Shown: positions 1 to 5,118 of the stretch, piece after piece
Layout: each line of letters begins with the position of its first letter
Numbering within the stretch: the first letter of the stretch is position 1
Source: a bacterium
GTDB taxonomy: Bacteria; 4484-113; JALSIF01
Direction of reading: 5' to 3'
DNA length: 6,625 bases
Assembly (NCBI GenBank): GCA_026981635.1
Contig: JALSIF010000011.1
Location: 1 to 6,625, forward strand
Notes under the pieces: model-generated
Databases searched by the model: none
What the model was told of the DNA's origin: nothing
What the model saw: the letters and a program-made list of their open reading frames with translations, nothing else
Position numbers and translations under genes: made by a program

Positions 1-290
1 GTAGGGGAGAAGCTCTCCGCGCGCACCCCCTGGGCCCTGAGGGCGGCCACCATCAGGCGCACGCTGCGCTCCTCGCCAGAGAGAACCACCTCATAGCTGG
101 CTGGAACAGGGACCTCGCCCCCCACCTCCTCCAGCGCCCGGATCAGCCGGTCGGTCTCGTCGCCCATGGCCGAGACCACCACCGCCACCTGATCCCCCCG
201 GGCGATGCGCTCGGCGATGGCCCGAGCCGCCCGGGCGATGAGCTCCGGGGTGGCGATGGAGGTGCCCCCAAACTTGATCACCCTGCGCAC
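1..290 (-). CDS. lysC: Aspartate kinase, N-terminal part (runs off left edge)
   Basis: Aspartokinase phosphorylates L-aspartate, the first step towards lysine/diaminopimelate, threonine and methionine. About 96 N-terminal residues are visible, read leftward. After a short start (MRR) comes the family signature VIKFGGTS, whose lysine (residue 5) is the conserved substrate/ATP-binding lysine. VVSAMGDETDRL then matches the VVSAMGxxTD motif, and LSGEERSV matches the SGEQ/SGEx segment. The catalytic core and the regulatory ACT domains lie outside the window. I chose the GTG at 290 because a perfect TATAAT sits 9 nt before it; the in-frame GTG at 281 is possible and would remove three residues. No Shine-Dalgarno sequence precedes it. 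Diaminopimelate supply would fit the wall genes across the promoter region, but that link is inference. The family call is firm; which isozyme (lysC, ask or a thrA-like type) cannot be told from this fragment. Confidence 0.92.
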   Translation of the reverse strand, partial: MRRVIKFGGTSIATPELIARAARAIAERIARGDQVAVVVSAMGDETDRLIRALEEVGGEVPVPASYEVVLSGEERSVRLMVAALRAQGVRAESFSP

Positions 291-299
291 GCTGGCCCG

Positions 300-305
300 A
301 TTATA
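300..305 (-). promoter_or_regulatory. -10 box of the aspartate kinase gene (leaderless or near-leaderless)
   Basis: A perfect TATAAT reads leftward from 305 to 300 and ends 9 nt before the GTG at 290. With a usual 6-nt discriminator, transcription would begin at the A at 293 (a 3-nt leader) or at the GTG itself. No convincing TTGACA-like -35 lies 16-19 nt upstream. Confidence 0.7.
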
Positions 306-342
306 GGCAGCACCCACGCCGCAGACCTTGGCCGGTCGCCCC

Positions 343-348
343 TACAAT
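343..348 (+). promoter_or_regulatory. -10 box of murG (leaderless)
   Basis: TACAAT (5 of 6 to TATAAT) is followed by exactly 7 nt and then the GTG of murG at 356, which leaves no room for a ribosome-binding site. The mRNA would start at or one base before the start codon. It faces away from the aspartate kinase -10 box 37 nt to its left. No -35 match is seen. Confidence 0.65.
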
Positions 349-355
349 CCCTCCG

Positions 356-1468
356 GTGGCAGCAAGCTCAGGCCCAGCTGGGGAGAGGGTGCGCCTGGCG
401 GTGGCCGGGGGTGCTACCGGCGGCCACACCTTCCCCGCCCTGGCCACGATCAGGGCACTTAGAGACCTCACCGGGGGCAGACTTGCGATCCTCTGGCTGG
501 GCTCAGACCGCTTGGACCGGAAGGTGGCCGAGGAGGAGGGGTTTTTGCATGTGGCGCTTGACTTCTACTTCCAGCGCTGGCGGCCAACCCCTAGCAACCT
601 CCCCGCCATCCTGCGCTTCCTCGGCCAGCTCATCACCCGGCGCCCCTTCCGCCAGGCCGCCGAGGCACTCACCCGCTTTCGGCCCCAGCTTATCCTTTCC
701 ACCGGCGGCTATGTGGCCCTGCCCACCCTGGTGGTGGCCCGAAGGCTGGGCGTCCCCATCCTCCAGCTTGAGCCCAATGCCCTGCCCGGCACGGTAACCA
801 GCCTGTTTGCCCGGCGGGCAGAGCTTACCGTTATTCCTCCCGGTGCGAGGCCGCCCGCCAGGCGGGTCTTTGAGCTTGGGGTGCCGGCCCTGCTCCCCTC
901 CAAGGAGGAGGCGGAGCAGAGCTTTCGCCGCTACTCTCCCTCTGGAAGGCCGCTCATCCTCTTTACTGGCGGAAGCCAGGGAAGCAGGCAGATCAACCGG
1001 TTGGCCGAGAAGCTGGTCCCGGAGCTGGCCGGAAAGTTCTCCATCGTTATCCAGCACGGCAGACAGGAGATCTCGGCGGGTCTGGCTGAGCTTGACGGAG
1101 TAACCCTTATTCCCTTTGAAAAAAACCTCTCTGCCCTCCTTGCCGCCTCTTCGCTGGTTATCTCCCGGGCCGGTGCGGCCACCCTCGCCCTGATTGAGGA
1201 GCTTAGGCTTCCCGCCCTGCTCCTTCCCCTGGGAGGAAGAGGAGGACACCAGTACCACAACGCTGCTCGCCTATTGCGGCTGGGCCACCCGGTGAGGATC
1301 GCAGCGGGTCCCGAGGAGGGAGAGGAAATCCTCGTCTGGATCGACTCCCACCTGCTTGCCTCCCCCGCCTACCAGCTTATGGAGCTTTCCGGCGGCCCCA
1401 ACCGGCCAGCCAGACAGCTCGCAGAGCTGATTCTTGACCTTGCGGGCAGCTCATCCCAAGCCGGTTAG
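356..1468 (+). CDS. murG: MurG, UDP-GlcNAc:lipid I N-acetylglucosaminyltransferase
   Basis: MurG adds GlcNAc to lipid I on the cytoplasmic face of the membrane, making lipid II for peptidoglycan. At 370 residues it is close to the usual 355-365, with two GT-B Rossmann domains. The N-terminal domain has the glycine loop GGATGGHTFPALA (residues 18-30; His24 is the conserved histidine), STGGYVALP (115-123) and LEPNALPG (138-145). The C-terminal domain has FTGGSQGSRQIN (203-214), SRAGAATLALIEE (270-282) and the donor-site GGHQYHNA (296-303). Two motifs are atypical: the usual HEQN is LEPN, and the usual GNPVR is replaced around LGVPALL (174-180). The GTG start is set by the -10 box 7 nt upstream; the GTG of Val12 would give a start closer to most MurG proteins but lacks that support. 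The gene stands outside a complete mur/fts cluster, at least within this window, and is followed 15 nt later by a wall amidase. Confidence 0.92.
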   Translation: MAASSGPAGERVRLAVAGGATGGHTFPALATIRALRDLTGGRLAILWLGSDRLDRKVAEEEGFLHVALDFYFQRWRPTPSNLPAILRFLGQLITRRPFRQAAEALTRFRPQLILSTGGYVALPTLVVARRLGVPILQLEPNALPGTVTSLFARRAELTVIPPGARPPARRVFELGVPALLPSKEEAEQSFRRYSPSGRPLILFTGGSQGSRQINRLAEKLVPELAGKFSIVIQHGRQEISAGLAELDGVTLIPFEKNLSALLAASSLVISRAGAATLALIEELRLPALLLPLGGRGGHQYHNAARLLRLGHPVRIAAGPEEGEEILVWIDSHLLASPAYQLMELSGGPNRPARQLAELILDLAGSSSQAG

Positions 1469-1470
1469 GG

Positions 1471-1476
1471 TAAACT
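1471..1476 (+). promoter_or_regulatory. -10 box of the amidase gene (leaderless)
   Basis: TAAACT starts two bases after the murG stop codon and is followed by exactly 7 nt and the GTG at 1484. It fits the TAnnnT box seen before the other rightward genes. A TTGACC lies at 1434-1439, but its 31-nt spacing is too long for a -35. Confidence 0.55.
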
Positions 1477-1483
1477 CAACAGC

Positions 1484-3112
1484 GTGGTCCTGGGCAGGCG
1501 GCAGCTAGGACTTCTACTTTCCTGCACCCTCACGGCCCTTTTGGTGGTGGGTCTGGCCGCTAGCCAGGCCGGGGCATCGGTGGGGGTGGTGGTGGGCGGT
1601 GAGCTGATCCAGTTTGCCGCCCCACCCATCGTGCGCTCGCCGAGCGGCGACTTGCTCATCTCCCGTGCCCTCATTGAGCGCATTTGGGAGCCAGTGGAGG
1701 GCCAGCCCGAGGCGGGCCGGCTGGGCGACCGCCTCTACCGCTTCTTGCCCCAGGGGGACCTTTCCCGAGGGGGGAGGAGCATCGCCCGCCGCCAGCGCCT
1801 GGCAGCCCTCCCCAAAACCGACTTCTACTCGGCAGCCAGCCTCAGGGTGGAGGGGCTGGACATCTTCTTTGACCCACGCCTTGCGGGCTACCGGGTGGTG
1901 GGAACCCTGAGAAGGATCACCCTTGGGGAAGACGGTAGCGTCACCCTGGTGGCGGTGGGTCCCCTGGCCATGCGAAAGATCCCCTCCACCAGCGCCCGAA
2001 AGCTGACCATTGAGCTTCCCGGAATTAGGCCAGCCCCCGAGCTGTTTACCCCCCCGCGCACCGCCTCCGGCATCGCCCTCAGTCTCAGCTACCGGGCGGA
2101 GGACTACACCACCGTGCTCACCTTTGACCTCCCCGCCGACCGCAACGTCCACTTCCTGCGCTCCTCGGGGGGACGGGTGGCAGCCATTGACCTCAGCGAA
2201 CACCTGGAGCTGGCCGGAGTTGAGGCGAGCTACGCGGGCAGCGCCATCTTTACCCTCATCCTGGGCAGCAACCCCGACTACCGGGTCTTTCGCCTCACCG
2301 ATCCGCCCCGGCTGGTGTTTGACTTTCCCGGCGTGCGCATCGCCGGCCCCACCCGCCGGGAGAGACTCTCCCTGGAGAGCGTGCGCGAGGTGAGGGTGGG
2401 GCAGTTTCAGGAGGATCCCCCCATCGCCCGGCTGGTCTTTGAGACCGCCTACCCCCTGCGCTACCGGGTGATCAAGAACTCGGGCGGGGTGTTTAGGGTC
2501 CAGCTCATTGACCCGGCCAAGGCGCGAAGCGAGGGGCTCATCGTGCTTGATGCGGGCCACGGGGGAACCGACACCGGCGCCATCGGCACCCGGGGAACCG
2601 AGGAGAAGGAGATCAACCTGGCCATCGCCCGGCTCACCCAGAAGGACCTGGAGGAGATGGGCTACCAGGTGGTCCAGACCAGGGAGGGGGACTACTTCCT
2701 CAGCCTGCAGGAGAGGGCCGAGCTGGCCAACAAGCTTGCCCCGGTGGCCTTCGTTTCCATCCACTCAAACTCCATCCCCAACCCCGAGACCCAGGGGATC
2801 ATGACCTTCCACCACCCCACGGCAGGGGAGGCCAGGAAGCTTGCCCGCTACATCCAAAGCTCCCTCATTGAGGTGACCAGGGCGGTGGACAAGGGAGTGC
2901 GGACGGCCGACTTCTATGTGCTCAGGGAGACCCTGGTGCCTGCCGTCCTGGTGGAGACCGGCTTTCTCACCAACCCGGAGGAGGAGAGCCGGCTGAGGGA
3001 CCCCAGCTACCAGGCCCTCATCGCCCAGGGCATCGCCCGCGGCATCGCCGCCTGGCTGAGGGAGGTGGAGTTTGAGGACGCCCCCCTGCTGGAGACCCTA
3101 TCCCTCCCCTGA
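1484..3112 (+). CDS. Secreted N-acetylmuramoyl-L-alanine amidase with AMIN domain (Amidase_3)
   Basis: This is a zinc amidase that cuts the bond between MurNAc and L-alanine in peptidoglycan, usually for daughter-cell separation or wall turnover. It has 542 residues. A signal peptide comes first (RR at 5-6, hydrophobic stretch about 8-26, likely cleavage after AGA at 29-31), which predicts export. A β-rich region (about 33-160) recalls the copper-amine-oxidase-N-like domains found in front of some amidases; this is a weak assignment. An AMIN domain (about 230-345) follows, with the typical YRVFRLTDPPRLVFDFPG and VREVRVGQF segments, known in AmiC-type enzymes to target peptidoglycan at the septum. 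The Amidase_3 catalytic domain (about 350-532) has zinc ligands His359 (DAGHGG), Glu374 (EEKEINL) and His427 (SIHSNS) and catalytic Glu491 (VETGFLTN), all present. Cys14 in LLSC resembles a lipobox but sits inside the hydrophobic stretch, so secretion by signal peptidase I is more likely. No Shine-Dalgarno is present. Confidence 0.93.
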   Translation: MVLGRRQLGLLLSCTLTALLVVGLAASQAGASVGVVVGGELIQFAAPPIVRSPSGDLLISRALIERIWEPVEGQPEAGRLGDRLYRFLPQGDLSRGGRSIARRQRLAALPKTDFYSAASLRVEGLDIFFDPRLAGYRVVGTLRRITLGEDGSVTLVAVGPLAMRKIPSTSARKLTIELPGIRPAPELFTPPRTASGIALSLSYRAEDYTTVLTFDLPADRNVHFLRSSGGRVAAIDLSEHLELAGVEASYAGSAIFTLILGSNPDYRVFRLTDPPRLVFDFPGVRIAGPTRRERLSLESVREVRVGQFQEDPPIARLVFETAYPLRYRVIKNSGGVFRVQLIDPAKARSEGLIVLDAGHGGTDTGAIGTRGTEEKEINLAIARLTQKDLEEMGYQVVQTREGDYFLSLQERAELANKLAPVAFVSIHSNSIPNPETQGIMTFHHPTAGEARKLARYIQSSLIEVTRAVDKGVRTADFYVLRETLVPAVLVETGFLTNPEEESRLRDPSYQALIAQGIARGIAAWLREVEFEDAPLLETLSLP

Positions 3113-3117
3113 CCCAA

Positions 3118-3123
3118 TAGAAT
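3118..3123 (+). promoter_or_regulatory. -10 box of the DNA glycosylase gene (leaderless)
   Basis: TAGAAT (5 of 6 to TATAAT) lies in the 18-nt gap after the amidase stop and is followed by exactly 7 nt (TGCCCCC) and the ATG at 3131. The pyrimidine-rich spacer excludes a Shine-Dalgarno. No -35 is evident. Confidence 0.65.
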
Positions 3124-3130
3124 TGCCCCC

Positions 3131-3784
3131 ATGGACCTGGACCGCTTCGTAGATAAGTACCGCCAGCTCAGGGTGGTGGAGGCGGCACGTTTTCTGGTTG
3201 GCCACTGTCTGGTCAGAGACCACCCTGAGCTGGGTGAGGTCCGGGCCCTGATTACCGAAGCGGAGGCCTACCGAGAGGACGATCCGGCCAGCCACTCCTA
3301 CCACGGCCGCACCGCTCGCACCTGGCCCATGTTTGAGCGCCCCGGCATCCTCTATGTCTACCTCTCCTACGGGGTCCACCACTGCATGAACGTAAGCGCC
3401 GAGGAGGAGGGTAGGGGAGCGGCGGTGCTCATCCGGCGGCTGGTGGGACTCCCACCCCATCAGCACCTGCGCATGCTGGGGCCGGGGCTAATCTGTCGCG
3501 CCCTGGCCATTGACCGCTCCATGAACGGGCTTGACCTTTTCGATCCCGCCTCCCCCCTGAGACTCATGCCTAACCCGGAGCGGGAGAAGTTGGCCCCCTA
3601 CATTCAGGTGGGTGAGCGGATCGGGATCAAGGTGGCGGTGGAGAAGCCCTGGCGCTTCTACATAAACCGGGAGCTGGAAAAGGCGCTTCTTACCGGTGGC
3701 CGGCAGGCCGACCTATCACTGCTAGAATCGGCCCGTGGGCAAGCTGGAGAAGCTCAAGGCCAAGGTAGCCAGTCTGGGGCTTAA
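3131..3784 (+). CDS. mpg: DNA-3-methyladenine glycosylase, AAG/MPG family
   Basis: A monofunctional base-excision glycosylase that removes alkylated or deaminated purines (3-methyladenine, hypoxanthine) from DNA. Its 217 residues compare with about 190-210 for bacterial relatives. ARFLVGHCLV (19-28) opens the domain. TEAEAY (42-47) carries Glu45, matching catalytic Glu125 of human AAG, and Tyr47 and His55 match Tyr127 and His136. LYVYLSYGVHHCMNV (74-88) carries Tyr80, matching the intercalating Tyr162, and Asn87, matching Asn169. AVLIRR, GPG and RIGI...PWRFY follow in the usual order. The last 25 or so residues, rich in Gly, Gln, Ser and Ala, lie beyond the family core; most of them are encoded where the gene overlaps the start of the RidA-family gene by 50 nt (3735-3784) in another frame. 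That tail also holds the next gene's -10 box, so it is probably a by-product of the overlap. The ATG start is fixed by the -10 box and by the fit to the family N-terminus. Confidence 0.93.
   Translation: MDLDRFVDKYRQLRVVEAARFLVGHCLVRDHPELGEVRALITEAEAYREDDPASHSYHGRTARTWPMFERPGILYVYLSYGVHHCMNVSAEEEGRGAAVLIRRLVGLPPHQHLRMLGPGLICRALAIDRSMNGLDLFDPASPLRLMPNPEREKLAPYIQVGERIGIKVAVEKPWRFYINRELEKALLTGGRQADLSLLESARGQAGEAQGQGSQSGA
3723..3728 (+). promoter_or_regulatory. -10 box of the RidA-family gene, inside mpg
   Basis: TAGAAT, identical to the box before mpg, is followed by 6 nt and the GTG at 3735. It lies within the coding sequence for the non-conserved tail of the DNA glycosylase. Transcription would begin exactly at the GTG. 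No -35 or Shine-Dalgarno is seen. Confidence 0.6.
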
Positions 3785-4211
3785 GTGGCCCCCTCCCCCA
3801 AGGCCGGTGGCCAAGTACGTGACCGCCCGCCACCTCTCGGGCTTGGTCTCGGTCTCCGGTATGGTTCCCATGGTGGATGGAAAGCCCCTCTACACCGGCA
3901 AGGTGGGGCGCGAGGTGACCCTGGAGCAGGCCCAGGAGTGCGCCCGCCAGTGCGTGCTCAACGCCCTCGCCGCCCTGGAGGAGATCCTCCAGCAGGACTT
4001 TGAGGGCCTGATCGGGGCAGTAAAGCTTCGCTGCTACGTAAACGCCACCGATGACTTTACCGACCACTCCAAGGTGGCCGACGGGGCAAGCGAGCTGCTC
4101 GCCGCCCTGCTTGGCTCAAGCGGTCTCCACGCCCGGGTGGCAGTAGGTTGCAGCTCCCTTCCCCTAAACGTTCCGGTGGAGGTGGAGTTTGAGTTCCAGG
4201 TCCAGGTCTAG
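3735..4211 (+). CDS. RidA/YjgF/UK114 family protein (long, about 150-residue subgroup)
   Basis: Classical RidA hydrolyses reactive enamine/imine intermediates released by pyridoxal-phosphate enzymes. This protein has 158 residues against about 128 for classical RidA and resembles the longer YjgF-like subgroup, whose substrate is mostly unknown. Family marks are LVSVSGMVPMVDGKPLYTGKVG (split here as SGMVPM and YTGKVG, about 40-55), the QAQECARQCVLNAL helix, and the C-terminal HARVAVGCSSLPLNVPVEVE region. Arg134 in HARVAV aligns with the catalytic Arg105 of E. coli RidA, and the following VEVE holds the acidic position. The extra length is an N-terminal helix and a proline run (PPPPRP, about 19-24). 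The first 50 nt overlap the 3' end of mpg in another frame. The gene ends on a CTAG shared with the convergent cheR. No catabolic or amino-acid gene sits next to it to suggest a substrate. Confidence 0.88.
   Translation: MGKLEKLKAKVASLGLKWPPPPRPVAKYVTARHLSGLVSVSGMVPMVDGKPLYTGKVGREVTLEQAQECARQCVLNALAALEEILQQDFEGLIGAVKLRCYVNATDDFTDHSKVADGASELLAALLGSSGLHARVAVGCSSLPLNVPVEVEFEFQVQV
4208..4211. other. Shared CTAG: overlapping stop codons of convergent genes
   Basis: The rightward RidA-family gene ends with TAG at 4209-4211 and the leftward cheR ends with TAG at 4210-4208. The palindrome CTAG supplies both stops, so the two genes overlap tail to tail by four bases and leave no space for an intergenic terminator. 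Confidence 0.9.
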
Positions 4212-5065
4212 GGGAGAGCCTCACCGCAGTTGAAGACTCCCCTGACTTCTCCAATCTCCTCAGCTTCAAGGCTATCAAGGTAGCCTGCCTCCTGGGGGGC
4301 GACAATTAAATATCCCCCCAGCATAACCATCCCACACAGCCTCTCCGCCCACTCCCTGGCCCTCTCCCCCCTCAGGTAGTAGAGCCAGTTTCTGGCCATG
4401 ACTAGGTGAAACCGCTGATCCATGGGAGGCTCAGCCAGGAACTCAACAGACCTTTTTAGATCGACACTTACGATTAAATAGCTTTTATCAATTTTAATAT
4501 ATTTATTATAAATATTATCAATCTCATTTATCTTAATCCTTTCATACCTTCCTTCCTGGGCCGATTTTCTGAGGCTCTCAATGGGCTCGTAGGCATAAAT
4601 CTTGTAGCTCCCCCAAGCAAGCACATCAGCCGCCACCATGGCCAGTGACCAGACCTCCTCGCCGGTTGATGAGCCCATGGAAAGAAGCCTAAGTTCCCTA
4701 AACCTTTCCGCCAGCTTGGTCAAACCTTGCTTCCTTAGCCACTCAAACTGCTCCGGGTGGCGGAAGAAGCCGGTCGTGCCGACCAAGAGGATCTCAACCA
4801 GCTTTGACACCGCGTCTTCAATCCGCTGTCGTCTACTTCCCGAAGCTTCTAATAGCCCTTTAAGAACATTCAGGGCCATACCGGCTTCAGGCCTCAGCGA
4901 TAGGCGGTGTACCAGGTAGTCAGGATCAAGGTCGCCAAGTCTGTATCCGGTGATCTCCTCGGCCAGGCGGCAGACCTGCCCAAACCTTCCCCCAAAGATG
5001 GCGTCAAGCCTCCTCTCCGCACCAGCCATGATCAACCCAAGGATAGACCTGCCCAAGATCGCCAA
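4208..5065 (-). CDS. cheR: CheR-family SAM-dependent methyltransferase (orphan)
   Basis: CheR enzymes transfer methyl groups from SAM to glutamates of chemoreceptors; no chemoreceptor or other che gene is visible here, so its target is unknown. At 285 residues it matches E. coli CheR (286). The N-terminal helical domain spans about 20-95. Then come TTGFFRHPEQF (97-107), the SAM loop MGSSTGEEVWSLAM (130-143; usual form ACSTGEEPYSLAM), the second SAM strand YKIYAYEPIESL (154-165, with Glu160 where most CheR proteins have Asp in TDI), the β-subdomain (about 173-210), ARNWLYYLRG (224-233; usual FCRNxxIYF) and LGGYLIV (249-255). Residues about 173-199 are encoded by extremely AT-rich codons, unlike the rest of the gene. 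The start is uncertain: TTG at 5065 has GGGAG only 1 nt away, and ATG at 5029 would give 273 residues without losing a known motif. It lies 53 nt after comF and may be co-transcribed. The family is clear; a chemotaxis role is not. Confidence 0.85.
   Translation of the reverse strand: MAILGRSILGLIMAGAERRLDAIFGGRFGQVCRLAEEITGYRLGDLDPDYLVHRLSLRPEAGMALNVLKGLLEASGSRRQRIEDAVSKLVEILLVGTTGFFRHPEQFEWLRKQGLTKLAERFRELRLLSMGSSTGEEVWSLAMVAADVLAWGSYKIYAYEPIESLRKSAQEGRYERIKINEIDNIYNKYIKIDKSYLIVSVDLKRSVEFLAEPPMDQRFHLVMARNWLYYLRGERAREWAERLCGMVMLGGYLIVAPQEAGYLDSLEAEEIGEVRGVFNCGEALP
4471..4550. other. Extremely AT-rich tract inside cheR
   Basis: Only 14 of these 80 bases are G or C, against well over half in the flanking coding sequence. 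The reading frame stays open and encodes Ile-, Asn-, Lys- and Tyr-rich residues with codons such as ATA, TTA, AAT and AAA that are rare elsewhere in the window. The segment aligns by position with the CheR β-subdomain (the receptor-contacting part), so it is not simply extra sequence. A perfect TATAAT occurs by chance or otherwise at 4510-4505 on the minus strand. Confidence 0.9.
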
Positions 5066-5078
5066 TCTCCCAACTTCG

Positions 5079-5094
5079 CATAATGAATATTATG
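5079..5094. repeat. Perfect inverted repeat CATAAT-GAAT-ATTATG upstream of cheR
   Basis: Six-base arms CATAAT (5079-5084) and ATTATG (5089-5094) flank GAAT in the AT-rich gap between comF and cheR. Each strand therefore reads CATAAT, 7 nt, ATG. It could be an operator or a promoter element; the AT-rich setting also makes a chance palindrome possible. Confidence 0.6.
5089..5094 (-). promoter_or_regulatory. Possible -10 box for cheR
   Basis: Read leftward, CATAAT (5 of 6 to TATAAT) lies in the comF-cheR gap. A 6-7 nt discriminator would place the transcript start near 5082, giving cheR about 17 nt of leader to the TTG at 5065, or starting directly at an out-of-frame ATG at 5081. No -35 match is found, and co-transcription from comF is an alternative. 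Confidence 0.35.
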
Positions 5095-5118
5095 TTACAT
5101 ATAGTTAGTTGCTCGCCA

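Noticed and set aside
503-1258. Open frame (251 codons) on the minus strand opposite murG
   Set aside because: It lies wholly inside murG, has low-complexity Gly/Lys/Gln content and no family motif.
1434-1439. TTGACC as a -35 element for the amidase promoter
   Set aside because: The spacing to TAAACT is 31 nt instead of about 17, and it lies within the conserved reading frame of murG.
1514-2764. Long open frame (416 codons) on the minus strand opposite the amidase
   Set aside because: It is the antisense shadow of a gene with a signal peptide and complete zinc-amidase motifs; its translation is Gly/His-rich with no recognisable domain, as expected for GC-rich sequence.
4210-4243. Inverted repeat AGGGGAG...CTCCCCT with a 20-nt loop just after the RidA-family stop
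   Set aside because: The stem is only 7 bp, the loop is long, no T-run follows, and it lies in cheR coding sequence; not good enough for a terminator.
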